In this document: piece by piece, positions 41,811-55,600 of the stretch
How the letters are laid out: each line of letters starts with the position of its first letter
Position numbering within the stretch: the first letter of the stretch is position 1
From: Aptenodytes patagonicus
Taxonomy: Eukaryota; Chordata; Aves; Sphenisciformes; Spheniscidae
DNA length: 64,000 bases
Assembly: GCF_965638725.1 (NCBI RefSeq)
Contig: NC_134962.1
Location: 5,649,501 to 5,713,500 of the forward strand
Reading direction: 5' to 3'
The notes under the pieces: model-generated
Database searches by the model: none
Told to the model about the DNA's origin: nothing
Seen by the model: the letters and a program-made list of their open reading frames with translations, nothing else
Position numbers and translations under genes: made by a program

Positions 41811-44800
41811 GCCGGACACTCCGTGAAAGCTGGTTTTTTTTAAAAAAAAAAACCGAAACAAAACAAAAAAAACCCCTCATTTGCCTGAAAATACAGGCCC
41901 GGGCAGCAGGGGAGCTAGTTCTTCTTTCTGCCCCGACACAGGACCTACCCCCGCCCGCACGAGTACCTGGACGTCTCTGCGCTACCCGCCAGCTGGGACT
42001 GGAGGAACGTGAACGGCGTCAATTACGCCAGCACCACTCGGAACCAGCACATCCCCCAGTACTGCGGGTCCTGCTGGGCCCACGGCAGCACCAGCGCTTT
42101 GGCAGGTACGCTGTGCTTAGGGCTGAGCGCTGCCCGCTCACCCGCCCAGCTCTTGCCCCCAGTGATTTACGGTTTTTGGTTAAGCAAAGGAAGTTTATCT
42201 TCAGCTTACAAAACAGCTCGTATAAAGAAGAGGTGCCAAATTACTGCAGTGAGTAATGCAGCAAAAACCGAGGCTGAGCCACCTGTGAATATACCAGGAA
42301 CAGTGGGAATTCCCAAGCTGGCAGCTGAAGGCAAGGAGGTTTGGTTTCAAGAGAGAAAGCAATCAGAGCGAGGCTGTCCCCACCCTCTCAAAATTGTGCG
42401 AGGGCTAAAAAGCTGTTTGCAGAAGAAATACATTCATAGCTCCTGCCGCACTGCTATTTAGGGCCTGGAGCAAGAACTGGGTTTTCTGCCCCTCTTCTTG
42501 GAGGCGTGGTGATGGTAGCAGCAGATGCAAAAGCAGTTATCGTCCCTCCTCCCCTTTTTTGGTACTTCAGCCTGCCGCGCTACATCTAACAGCAGCGAGT
42601 GGCTGCTCCAGTGATGCCTAGATATGAGGAAATGAAAGAAGCTGCCTCTCGTGGGAAGGGCCCGCAGGGTATGAGCTTCAAGAGCCTTGTCATTCAAATG
42701 AACTGCCTACCACAGCATACAGACAAATCTAGTTTCAGCAGGTGTCTTTCCATCAGACTTTTTCTTGGGAAAAGGGGAGTAGGGGGTTGCTTCAGTTGGA
42801 GAAATATTTTCCCTAGAGAGAATACATGATGACTCGCATGCAACAGTAACATGCTGCAGAAGTACTGTTTGCACAGGGAGGCTGCAAGAGGATTGACTGT
42901 GAAAGAGAAATAGAAGAAATTGTGCAGAAATGGGAAGACGACACAGGTGTGAGCAGATGGCAGGAATCACAAAGCATCTGGTCTTAAGCAGTACAAGAAT
43001 ACAGACACATAAGAAACCCGCCATGATGTAGTGAAGCACTAGGACAGATAAAATAAAGCAACTTCTTAATTATATAACGTCAGTTAAAATTTATTGTGTA
43101 CGTAGGTATACCAATATGTGCATCTTTATAAGTATAAAAGGTTCACTTTAAAAATCAGGATATTTTTTCTTAACTGCTGTGAATAGTTAAAGCATTCATT
43201 CTTCTCTTGTTGCTGGAAGACTAGGCTGGGATAATGCCTCCCGGTTCTGTCACGTATAGCTGAATGTTTTTAGTACTAATAGGATTAAAAGTACTACAGT
43301 GGCATCAGTTAAGACTGTTAATGCACTGTGAGAAGCAGTTTATAAATACTTACTGGGAAGCTTTTTTGCCAAGTAAGCTAGTTGTTTCTGACAAAATAAG
43401 GCAGCAGGGTGGCAATGCCTGTCTGAGATGGCAGGATAACAGTGAGATGTTGACATAACAGTGAAGATATACTTCTGAAAGCTTTTCCTTGCTTTGTGAC
43501 GACTGTCTGTCAGAGCCAGAGACCTGGGCTGCATGGGCTTACGACTTTGCATGGATTTACGCGTAAATATTTACTCCTGTAAAAAAGGCTAGTAAGAGCT
43601 GGTTTTATGATGTGTATCTTTGCTGTCAAAGCCAGGAAATGGATCTAGAAGTTTTCAGCAGCTGTGACTTGAATTCAAAAAGGTCTAGGGCACTTCAAGG
43701 CTTTAAACAGATCCTACTCATCTGTGTATTTTTGCTGAGTTTTTAATGGAAAAAAGTTCTAATGGAAACCCACAATAATAACAACTCAGCATGACCTAAC
43801 TCAAACCGACAGGCTGTGTGCCTCACTCTCGACAGTAGAGGCTTTTCCAACCACAAGTACTGTTGCCTGCAAACAGTTACAGGTTCAATGAAGGAGAAAC
43901 AGTTTTAACACTAGTTGCAATGCGTAACCACCCATGTATTCCACTAACAAAAACCAATTTCTTATCCTTACAGATCGAATCAACATAAAGAGAAAAGGTG
44001 CATGGCCTTCTGCCTACCTCTCCGTTCAGAACGTGATTGATTGTGCTGACGCAGGATCCTGTGAAGGTGGCGACCACTCAGGTGTTTGGATGTATGCCCA
44101 CGACCATGGCATTCCAGACGAGACCTGCAACAACTACCAAGCTAAGGATCAAAGTACGATGCCTATTTGCTTTGCTGTAAGGCTTCATCCCAGGTTTAGC
44201 AGATCTTAACATAAAAAAAAAAGATAGTTTTGGGGGGTTTCAGCGTACTGGTTCCTGCTGTTCAGGTTCAGTGTAGTACCTGCTGTTTGACTGACAGAAC
44301 AGGTTTTCTTTACAGGCCTGTGTGTGTCGTCTTACTCTAGCCAGACAGCATAGCATTAAATCATACCCAGACAAGTTTGCACAGCTAAATTGTTTAAACT
44401 TAATCTCCTAAGTCTGTGATATACAATCTCTAATGTACTGAAATATTTACAAGTGTCACCTCAAGCTAAATGGAGGAGAAATGTAACCTTTGTCTGGTCA
44501 TGTATGACTGGAATAGTTTCTGTATCTATAGAGAAGCACAGCTGAAACACTTCCTCATCAAAGCACTTATGCCTATGAAGTAAAGAATAGTAACTAGTGA
44601 TTGTAGAGACTTTAAATGTGGTTTCCAGAAAGGAATTTAGTTCACCAGAGAGAGTATGTATTAGTAATAATTAAGTTATTAATATCTGTCTCAAATAAGT
44701 TAAAAGGAAAAAAAGCGTAGTGTGATATCATTAATTCACTTGAAGAAAAGCATTCTCTTGCAGTGATAATCTCACCTGTGTTTTGTAGAGTGTAAGAAGT

Positions 44801-45983
44801 TTAACCAGTGTGGAACTTGCGTCACTTTTGGAGAATGCCACGTGATAAAGAACTACACTCTATGGAAAGTTGCTGACTATGGGTCTGTCAGTGGAAGAGA
44901 AAAAATGATGGCGGAAATCTATACTAATGGACCAATTAGGTAAAAAAAAAAAAGTCTTGAATGGTAAAAAAGAAAATGTTTATTTACTAGTAATATTGGG
45001 ATTGAAATACTTGAACCTCATTCCAGTGACTGAAGTGTACTTCTCCGCTCTAGCATATGTTATATAGCAGCTCTGCACTAATATGCAGACTTTAGGTTGT
45101 TTGTAGATAAATTGAGCTCTGAAGTCAAAATGCAAGAAAACCAGTTGTTTTTTAGCCAGGCCCCTGCCCTGATCCCCTTGTTTTCTCTGTTTTATTACAG
45201 CTGTGGCATAATGGCTACTGAAAAGTTGGATGCTTACACTGGAGGGCTTTATACAGAGTACAACCCCTTGCCTACGGTGAATCACATTGTATCTGTGGCT
45301 GGCTGGGGTGTAGAAAATGGAACAGAATACTGGATTGTTCGTAACTCATGGGGTGAACCCTGGGTAAGGAAACATGGGAACAAACACGTTTGCAGAATGA
45401 CTTTAGAGGAAAGGTGGGGTTTTTCACTTGCAAACAGGAAGCTGCACGGCTAGCCTGTGGATAGAAAAAGTAAAACTTCCTTTGAACTAGACTAGCAATT
45501 AAAAAATGAAACCTAACTAATCTGAAGACAAGGATACTCAGCCAAAGTTACTTGAGTAATGTCAACTCAATCCCAAATGCTACCCTTCCATGGACATGCA
45601 GCTCCTGTTATGGGCAACTGTGAATTACTGTTAGTCGTAGGCAAAAATCAAGTCACATACCTGGGAATAGATGAGGGGGATGTCAATTCACCAAAGCCGA
45701 TTGCCCCTTTAAATAAGGTTGCCCTCTGAACCCAGTGTTACACTTCATCTTGAGTGAATTCCTAGATTTGCTTATAAATCATTCATATTTGGAAGACACA
45801 ACAGACTCAATAGCATATATTTTCTGTAGTTACATTTTCTAATTCACAACACAAATTAATTCTTTACAGGGTGAAAAAGGGTGGCTGAGAATTGTGACAA
45901 GTGCATATAAAGGTGGAAGAGGAGCAGAGTACAATCTTGCTATTGAAGAGGACTGTGCATATGGAGATGCTGTACTTCCTTGA
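41289..45983 (+). CDS. CTSZ: Cathepsin Z (cathepsin X), lysosomal cysteine carboxypeptidase
   Basis: Six exons (41289-41428, 41942-42105, 43974-44153, 44789-44939, 45201-45363, 45870-45983) encode 303 residues, the same as human. Residues 1-25 form a signal peptide with a Leu-rich core. A short propeptide follows, and the mature enzyme starts near residue 61 ([10 protein letters not shown]). The papain-family catalytic residues are Cys91 in QYCGSCWAH, His240 in [11 protein letters not shown] and Asn260 in VRNSWGEPW. The His-Ile-Pro mini-loop that makes this family a carboxypeptidase is at residues 83-85. The propeptide reads [18 protein letters not shown] and lacks the RGD motif known in human. 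No break is seen. Confidence 0.97.
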
Positions 45984-46671
45984 TTCTATATTGTACATCT
46001 TTCTGTTTAGGAACTACTTTGTTTGGAAGCTTCCCAGAACAACCTTTTTCTGTTTAAAGAATAGTAGTCTAAAACTCTTTCACAGTTCAACACCATCAGG
46101 CAGTTCTGCAAAATTAGCCCAGATAGCAACACACAATGTCTTCAAAGTAACATAAATACAGAACTGCCTTTAGATAACTATTTACAGCTTAAAAAAAAAA
46201 AAAGTAATTTAACCCATGAAAAAGTTGTCTGCCTTGATGCACAGTATTTAAATCATATTGACTTAGTCACAGAAACTGTGTATGTAAATCTCTATTTTTT
46301 AAATACAAATTATGTAGACATACTGGGAAGGAAAAAGTATACTCAATATTTGGGTCTAGAGCTTATATTAAATTCTCTGACATTATCGAGCAAATAATAT
46401 CTCATGATAACGCAGATGAAAGAACACAGCTAAGTCTGGACATGATATATTAAAAAACTAAATCCTCTGTTGTTTCCTTGGCCTCCCAGTGAAACAGCAT
46501 TGTTGGAAGTCTCATATAATGCAGTTGCTTTTATCCAACCAAAATGATACAATGGGAATTACTCTGATCAAAAGACAAAGTCTAAACACTTCTTAGTTAT
46601 TTAATTAGTCTTGTCTTCGCTCACATTCCTTGCTTTAAGTAAGTGATTGGCTGTGCCATTTTTCCCCTAAA
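45984..46671 (+). other. CTSZ: CTSZ 3' UTR and spacer
   Basis: AT-rich 3' flank. No AATAAA close to the stop is convincing. ATTAAA at 46367-46372 is a candidate poly(A) signal and would give a 3' UTR of about 400 nt. No other feature is seen. Confidence 0.4.
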
Positions 46672-46676
46672 GAGGC

Positions 46677-47602
46677 TGTCCTGGTTTCAGCAGGGATAGA
46701 GTTAATGGTTTCCCCATATGGCCAGTGCAGAAGTCTAATGGAGAGTGGAGACTAACAGTAGACTATCATGGCCTAAATGAAGTCACGCCACTGCTGAGTG
46801 CTGCTGTGCCAGACATGCTAGAACTTCAATGCGAATTGGAGTCAAAGGCAGCCAAGTGGTATGCCACAGTTGATATTGCTAATGCGTTTTTCTCAATCCC
46901 ATTGGCAGCAGAGTGCAGGCCACAGTTTGCTTTCACTTGGAGGGGCATCCAGTACACCTGGAACCGACTGCCCCAGGGGTGGAAACAGAGCCCCACGTTG
47001 GGCGCCAAAAAGGACTGTCGTGGTTTAACCTCAGCCAGCAACTAAGCCCCACCCAGCCACTCGCTCACTCCCCCCCAAGTGGGATGGGGGAGAGAATTGG
47101 AAGGGTAAAAGTGAGAAAACTCGTGGGTTGAGATAAAGACAGTTTAATAGGGAAAGCAAAAGCTGCACATGCAAGCAAAGCAAGGAATTCATTCACTGCT
47201 TCCCATGGGCAGGCAGGTGTTCAGCCATCTCCAGGAAAGCAGGGCTCCATCGCACCTAACCGTGACTTGGGAAGACAAACGCCATCACTCCAAACGTTCC
47301 CCCCTTCCTTCTTCTTCCCCCAGTTTCTATACTGAGCATGACGTCCCATGGTATGGAATGTCCCTTTGGCCAGTTGGGGTCAGCTGTCCTGGCTGTGCCC
47401 CCTCCCAGCTTCTTGTGCACCTCCAGCCTTCTCAGTCGGTAAAGCATGGGAAGCTGAAAAGTCCTTGACTAGTGTAAGCACTGCTCAGCAACAACTAAAG
47501 CATCGGTGTGTTATCAACATTGTTCTCACCCTAAATCCAAAACACAGCACTGTACCAGCTACTAGGAAGGAAATTAACTCTATCCCTGCCGAAACCAGGA
47601 CA
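46677..47602. mobile_element. Rearranged endogenous retrovirus fossil with inverted ends
   Basis: The unit is bounded by TGTCCTGG and CCAGGACA and flanked by a 5-bp direct repeat GAGGC (46672-46676 and 47603-47607), so it inserted as one piece. From right to left on the minus strand it has an LTR of about 587 bp (47602 to 47016) and, after a few bases, a primer-binding site at 47007-46990 (TGGCGCCC...) of the tRNA-Lys type. On the plus strand, the left end has about 30 bp of LTR start followed by a reverse-transcriptase fragment (about 46705-46995) with VDYHGLN and ATVDIANAFFSIPL words. Parts therefore point in opposite directions. The RT looks class III (ERVL-like), while the primer site is more usual in class II, so the family is uncertain. 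It is a broken remnant with no complete gene. Near-identical ends suggest moderate or young age. Confidence 0.85.
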
Positions 47603-47607
47603 GAGGC

Positions 47608-48809
47608 AAAGTATAAATTGCCACAAGCCAGAATGCTTCACTAATTTGAAGAAAGGTAGCAAATTCTCTTCCTCAAAACTGAGTCAGTTACTAAGTGGCA
47701 AATCGGTACCATATCAATTGCTACTAACTGGCATTATTAATTGCATTTAATAAATGGATGTTTTTCTCTAACATGACTATGCTCATTAATACTTGTTTCC
47801 AGTCATCTTCTATTGTTGCACCTAACAAGCAGTCTCATGTGACAGATTAGTGCCAGTAAGGATTAATTCTGCCAAGCTGCAGTACCTGCTGTAACTTAAG
47901 TTCCATTGAGATATGAACATGGTAGCGTAACAGTATTGATCACACCATCATGGAAGCTTTAACTAGTTAAAAATCAGCTACATGGGTAAGTACAGAGGAA
48001 CTCAAGTGTTTAGAGGAAGCGATCAAAAGCTTGAACACAGAGGAAAGCAAAAGTATACTTTGTTTGAACAGCTGGCAAATTTGCAACAGACACAGGAACA
48101 AACCCCTCCTGATTATCACTAAAAGATGATACAGGGCTACATCCTAAAATGAAGCTCTATAGGGTGAATTGTTTCTGTAGTTAATTCCAGTTAACAAAGA
48201 AAGGAAGTCAGGGGCTACAAAAAGCCAAACTTGTATGCTAATTCTACTTAAAATACTATGAAAAGTAGGTCTCATGGAATGATAGTACATCTTCTATTCA
48301 AAGATAGGCAAAGAAGGTCAGAACAGCTTCTGCAGAAGCAAGTTTTGCCCTTTTCAGGCTGTGCTTTAAGTTGATTAGAGCACTGTAAGTGTTATTATGG
48401 TAAGGTCAGTCACTGTGGAGAGGGTGTAGGTGAGAGACTGGCTGAGGTTCCTCTGAAAGGGAAGATGCACTCCTTTTTAGGAGGAGTTAAGAATCTATAC
48501 AATTGGCTGCTGTCTCAAGAATTATCACGGTAGTTTAGAGTTCCCATTCATGAATCACTGACAACAGAGAAGAATAAAGTGATTTCCTTTTTAAATTTAC
48601 AGCCAGTTGGACTTAAAATGTCACTGTCTTTTAGAAAGGAGGTTCTTCAGAAAACAGATGTGCTTGGAAAAGCACAGTGGGCTTGTCTATACCTCTCACT
48701 TTTAAACAAACAGTATTTGCCTGTACAAAGAGAAATCCAGCCAAATGAACAGAAAAAAAGAGTGATCTTAATGAAGCTTTAAAAGAAATCTCTGGAAAAG
48801 AAAAAAACC
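47608..48809. other. Spacer between the retroviral fossil and the NELFCD 3' end
   Basis: AT-rich sequence with no supported gene or repeat. Open frames are shorter than 70 codons. Confidence 0.5.
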
Positions 48810-48815
48810 TTTATT
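48810..48815 (-). terminator. NELFCD: Candidate poly(A) signal of NELFCD
   Basis: AATAAA on the minus strand lies about 865 bp beyond the NELFCD stop codon, a reasonable 3' UTR length. Another minus-strand AATAAA near 49581 would give a much shorter 3' UTR. Which is used cannot be told. Confidence 0.45.
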
Positions 48816-49678
48816 TAAAAGTAAGTTATAAATCTTGGGTGTATCCCCCACTGTTTGGCATCAACCAGGACAGACTAGAGATAAGTATAAAAACCAAGCC
48901 ACAACAAGCAGTAATGAAATTTCTGCACACAGTCATATTTTTGGACAAAAGTAGAATTCTAACATGGTAATGAAACTTACCAGTAACACTTGATGCATCT
49001 ATTTAACAAAAAAAATAGATTTCAAAAGATAACACACTCATGTAGGATTCATCTGTTAATACAAAACTAGCCTTGATTGTTACAACTCCACTTGTGTTAC
49101 ACAAAACGGTTTTTTTTGTAGGATATTTAGAATTCTAATAACGCAAAGGTGAGAAAGAGGCATTATGGCTTCTCGGCAGCAAGAGAGCTAATCACACAAT
49201 TGCTTTTTTACAACTCGCAACATCAAAAATGAGATCATTCAAGATTTAGTCTTCAGAGAACTATCTGCAAAGTGTTTTTAGTAGGAACTACCTTCCCCAT
49301 TCTTCAAGTTTTGTATGTTACACAAAAAATCAGTGACAAATTCTGCAAGTAACCAAAATAGCGTTCTTTGAAATAAATCTGTTTCTCTCCTGCTATCCCC
49401 TTCAGAATATTCAGACTTACACTGATTTGTGTAACAACAGAAAATCCTTCGGTATTATTCCATTTTCCAAAGTACATTAACAATCCTCTGATATGAAGCT
49501 CAAGATCACCACACAAGTCAATCAAATGCCCTTCAGCCCTTTCTTCCTTGTTTTGGGTTCGTTGGTTTGGTTTTTTGGGGTTTATTTTTGCTGCTGTGTT
49601 GCCCAGTTATAGAACCTTACTGGTGGAGAGTGGCAAAGTAGTGATCATGTGCTCCACATTCTTGGTATTTTCCATTGC

Positions 49679-52600
49679 TTAGTTCATCATAATAAAATTA
49701 GATTTGCAATGAGCTTAAAAGAAAATCAAAAAAAAGAGTGAGTGTTCAGTACATTACTCTGATTTATCTGTCATTACATAAATAATTAGGATTTTAGGGT
49801 CTGGACAGATGTTTTTGTTTTAGGATAGGAGTGTATTATGACAGACTACTTCCCTTCCTATCCTTTCCTTACTACAGCGCTAGTTCTCAAAAAGCAGTAT
49901 TTGCCTCCAAGTTCCTCACTACTACCCAGAGATTCTTGATTAAAGGAAAATTGCTAAACACAGGCCCCTAAAAGGGAAGTTATCTGTGAAAATATCCGGC
50001 AGGCATTCCTATTTTTAGCAATCTTCCTCCTAAACATTATTTGCAAATTGTAACAAATACAAAAGCAGCAGGTACGCAATGAATAAATGTGACTTACCTA
50101 TAAACTCAGTGACAGGATCATGTTCGCCTTCTGTTTTAATAGTACCTGCAATACTTTCATTCTCCAAGATTGGAAGAAAAAGCTGTACAAAGTCTGAAGT
50201 ATATGGAGGAGCAATCACATCCAGCACCTGAAACAGCAGACAAAAATGGTTTATTCTTCCAGTTAGTGGGGTAGCAGGGACAATATTTAATTCACAATAC
50301 TAGTCTTGAAAGCATGCAAGTAGTTGCACTTAACACCTCTTGTTCTCCATACAAGTAATTAATTATGTATTCTTGTGGTACTCTACCCAGTACCTTAATA
50401 CTTTCAGAAGTCAGGAGTCAGTAGGACTAAGTCACATCCTAGTGAATACTGGTATTACATACATTGCTCAAAATCTGATCTCGTATCTTAATATTTTTGA
50501 ATCTGAGGCAAGCTGATTTAATATCCAAACACATACAACTCATCTTAAAAATCCATTTCTGTATGTTAGTAAACACAATTTTTGCTGCTGACCTCTGTAA
50601 CAAAATATCTGATGAGAGATATATCTGTATCTAGCTTCTCCAGGCATTTGCGGATATAGCTGACAACAGGCAGGACATATCCTCGACTGAGTAAGTGCAC
50701 CATTCTATCCAAGAGAGTCTTCTTCAATTCCAGCTGATGGCAGGAGTCAGAGGAGTGAAGGGGGAGGAGAAGAAACCAACAGATTAGAACTTCCTCTTGA
50801 AAGCATGCCATTTTTATTGCATATTCTTATTGATTCAATATCTGCTATGTTACTTTTTAACCATGACCATATTCCTAAATTAAAGTCTTAAAACTCCTGT
50901 GACAGCAAAAGCTGTTATCTTGAATAAGCTAACTAATATGAAGGAATACAAATACTGAATCCTTTGAGAATCACCTGCTCCATTACATCAAGCTGCGAAT
51001 GTTCTGTTTCGAAGAGCTTGACAAGAAGTTGTAGAACTTGGGGATGAAGCAGCTGATGGCATGTACTGATCTGCAAACAAGACAAGAAAGTTAGAGCCTC
51101 AGAACTTCAATTTAAAAACCGATGCACCAGGCTTTATTAGACAAGTTTACATTGATGTTCAGTACCAGACATAAATTCTTTTAGAAAAGTATTCCACTGT
51201 TTCTTTCTTTGATGCCTTAAGTTTTCCTAGTGTAAATAATGCTGAGATGACAAAACCAAATAATTAACTCTGAATAGAAACAGATCAATCTCTGTATATT
51301 TACTGACTTGCTGCAAATGATAGGCATCCAGTGAACCGGATTTACTTCGGGTTCCAAGTGTCAAAAGTGTTTTTACCCTCCAGCCAGATTTTATATACAC
51401 CCTTACCTCATCCAGTAACGCCAGATGAACCGGAGTGTGATCAGTCTGCAGCTGGAAGTATCGTGGTTCTGACACTGTCCAATCCACCCACTTTAATACA
51501 CCCATTGCCACCACTGGGAACCTACAGAAGAAGAGATCACTTTAGCACAGGAGCATCAAAAAAAAAAACCAAAACAAAACCCCAAAACACACCAAACCAA
51601 AAAACCCAAACCCACCCCCCGCCCCAAGAACCCAAACAACCCCAAAACAAAACAAAAAACTCCCAGTAAATTTAAAAAAAAAAAAAAATCTTTCAGTATA
51701 TTCTAATGGTTGCTAGTTTCAGTTTAACTTACAGCAGAATTAATAAAGCTCAAAAAGTTTAGTTTGAAAAGTTGCCAGCACATCAAGGGTTAAAAAAAAT
51801 AGTCCAGAGGAAAATTCTTTCTACAAAGACACTCCCTGCTCAGCACAAAATACAAAAAATATGCAACAAAATTCATGTACACTCCAAGTTTTTTCCAATT
51901 TATTCAATGCCTGATATTTCATATTTTTAAGATGAGAAGAAAGGATGCAGCTATTGCTAGGAAAGCTTTATTAGGAAGACAAAGCAATCTGTCATCTTTT
52001 TCCAGTGGCAAAGAAAAGCATATTCTGTGACACAAGAAGGACAAATTGTCAGTGAAAGCCAGAATCTATGTCCTCATGAGAGAGATTCCAAAAAGTCAGA
52101 TTTTGCAAGCTGCTTTCAGACCACATCTTCACATATTCTACAGTGAGGATGTTCTCACAGAGTAGCCCACAAAGACATTTCCCTTTAGCAGTACTGCCTC
52201 TCCTAAATAATACTTTTCTTCCAACAGCTGAAGATTGGGACCAGTCTCTCTGCTCACCTGATGCACTGATAAAGAGTGCTCAGTTCTGCAACCAACTCTG
52301 ATGCTCCTTTGTTCTCATTGCAACACAGATTGTGAACAGTTTCAATGGCTTTTGAGGTTGACTTGAGTTCATCCTTGTTTATGCTGACTCTCTTGTTCTG
52401 AAAAATTGCAAAGTTTGAATGCAAGTCATTGAAATACAGGATGTCTTTGGTTATTTAAGGAAAGGAATTGTAACCTGTGATAAGCCTAAGATTACATCAT
52501 GCTTCTCAAAATTTAGACTCAAATGCGAGTTTCAGAAGACCTAAGTATCAATGAGCTGAAGTACAAGGATGCTTGCTTTATTTAATTCCCTAAGAATTAC

Positions 52601-55600
52601 TTTATCTACTTCATAGAATTAAATTCTTCTTCCTCTGAAAAAGAACATACGGTTCTAGTAGCAGAGAACTGCTACTGATAACCTTTGCAGGGAGGTGGGG
52701 GAAGAGAGCAAAACTACTCAGTGCATTCAGAGACTTTTATAGCACTATTTGATCATCAGGGATCTTCAGGATCTACATTTCTTAAGTCATTTCAGTTGAA
52801 GCCAGAAACATTTCATATTAAAATAAGTAAATCAAGCTGAATACATTATTTTAAACTGAGTAACTTCATGACCACACATTTTCTTCAGCACAGTCAGGCC
52901 ACTGTAGGTAAAAATAATGTTATTCGCAGAACTGAACATCACCTTTTTCCACATCTCTACTACGCTAGCTGCATATGCCAGTATGTGAATATATTTATGT
53001 TTGTGGTCCTGGTTGATCTTAGCACCTGGCTTAAACAATGACTGCATGAAGAGGTCCAGAAAGGCAGGTACTCGAATCTGTGAAGAAAATGAATGGTTTA
53101 TTAGAGCCAGAGAATTACAAGAGGTGACTAAAAATATAATTTTTGCATCTGATATACCTTGCATAGAATGAGATATAACACATTCCCGCCTTGGGAGTAG
53201 GTTAGATAGTTTTCTGAAAAGACCCAAACTTTTGACCAGGGAAAAAAAAAAATAAAAAAGTAAACAGAGTTACAGACTAAATTGCTAAAGTATCTAAATG
53301 CCACCATTTGTTACCAGAACCCATGTTAGAAAGAGGCAGTGAGAAATCTGAAACATGCCATTTAGGCCTGCTTATAACAAATTGCAAAACTGGGTGGTTT
53401 CTTTTATTAAAAGAAGTTAATTAATTCCTTGACATCTTTATCTCCTATTGAGAAGTTCTTTAATTAATTTGATTATATATAAAAAGACAACTTGGAATGA
53501 TTAAAGAAAAAAAATATCAATCCACAAGCTAATGCAAAATAGAATACAAGTAGTAGTTTCACATTTAGATATTACTTAAAATTATAGAGGGATCAGTCTG
53601 AGTACTAACTTTATTTTGTGTCGGTACAACACCTAACACAACAAGACCTCATATTTCTGAATGCTACTGCAATAGAATTAAGTTTCAGAGGTTATAAAAA
53701 GACAACTACTAACCAGTTCTACCGGAGGTGGGTCCATGCTTGTAAACATTTTGAACAGAACAGTGATATCTGCTGGATTCAGAGCTCCTTTGGACAACAT
53801 CGCACCAAGAGCCTGACATGCTCGAGGATAGGAAGCTGCAGTACCCAATGCTAAAGTGATCTGACTAGCATCATGGCCTCTAAATGAAGAGCAAACATAC
53901 ATAGCAACTTATTTTCTTAATTCGGATATTTTAGTTTTAGCCTCACTGAGTCAACAGGGCACATCCTATGGAATGTAATGCCTTAGGGCAGAACCCCTTA
54001 TCCTGGGTAGTTATAGAAATAGATCTGTATTTCCCTTGTTTGTTTCTAAAGTGTTCGTAGAATAATAAAAATATGTATTTTTTTTAATAGAGAGAAACTT
54101 CAATTCTTTGCTCTTCTTATTTCAGGTCTCCCAGTACAGGACATGGAACTTTTCTGTTGTTCTACGAATTAAAGCTTGCTACAAGAACTGCTCTGTTGCA
54201 GCTAAGAATTTTCCTTTTGCTGGTAAAAGGTAATCAAGAATGACCAAAAGACAGTAGTTTACAAATTCCGGTGACTTACATTTCACTAATAACATAACTC
54301 CCACTTACTTCTCATGAGCATACCGCTGAACCTCCTGAGCAATCCGTCTGACAGCTGACCCTCCTTGCTCTTCTTGAGCCAATATGGACATCATAGATTG
54401 AGCAAAAAGGTAAGTGTGTTCTCCATGGCACACCATCTTCTGTGAAAGCACACAAACAAAAATCTTACCAGTCAACAAGAAACATGCAGGTATACTTCTG
54501 TGATTACACTGCTGCAATAGCAAAGATTTCACTGAAATCTACTAATCAAAAGAAGGAAAAAAAAAACCCCACCAAACACCAAAACACAAACAACTAAACA
54601 AGAAAACCAAAAACCCAACAGCCAAGAAGAAAGTACATAAAGTTTAGTGTCACTATGCATTGATACCATGCAAGAAGTAATGGATAAATTGAGAACTTTG
54701 TTTCTTAAATGCCAAAATTGAGAGGAAATTCTCTCCTACTTATACTCAGTACTTTCTCTGCAATATTTTAAAAGTAGAAGTACAAAGCCATCCAAAAGTC
54801 ATTGTGCTATTTCACAACACAGAACATATGCTGGGTTGATTCAGATGGCAACGTCCACACTGACGTGGATGATAAAAGAATTATTTTAATTTGCCAGGGG
54901 ACTGACTAGACTGATCTTCAGATCTTGCATTAAACGTGAAAGACAACAGTTCTACCTTCACCGTTTTACAATGCATTTAAGAAATATAAGAAGTGTCACA
55001 TAAGCAACCCAAGGAATTCTTGGTCACAGAATGACCAAAAAGCATAAATTTCTACTTTTGAACTCAGATATACCTTCTCTTCTTAAGATTTTGTAAGACT
55101 TGATAAGATGTCAAGATTCTCTACAATCCCACAATGATTTGTATATCCTAACCAGAAAACACTATTTTCTTTCCATATAAAAAGGGGGAAAAAAAAAGGG
55201 GGGGGGGAAAGCCTTACAGCAAACTCAGGGAGGTTTTTTTCAAGGTTTTCTTCTCCTCCGTCTAAAATTGTTGCCAGAGATGTACGCAGTACTCTGGAAA
55301 ATACTTCTAGTTGCTGACATGCTGTTGAAACACTGGTTATTTCCCCTTGATATCCAGCATCAGATATAAGCTATAACAACAAAAACATCACAGAAAACTT
55401 GTATTGTTTACATTGCAGATATTCTAACAAGTCTAGAAGAACACACAGAATGTAAGATTTGCCTCTGCATACACTTACTGGAATTCACATTCATCTTTTA
55501 GACTACAGAAAAATAAACCAATAAAGATGTAGCAAAAAGAAAGTAAACCTTAATTATATAAGAATACTTCAGAGCACATCAAGATGTATCATAACATTCT

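Noticed and set aside
41240-42256. 338-codon frame across CTSZ exon 1 and exon 2
   Set aside because: Runs through intron 1 in GC-rich sequence and is out of frame with the cathepsin Z exons. No protein similarity seen.
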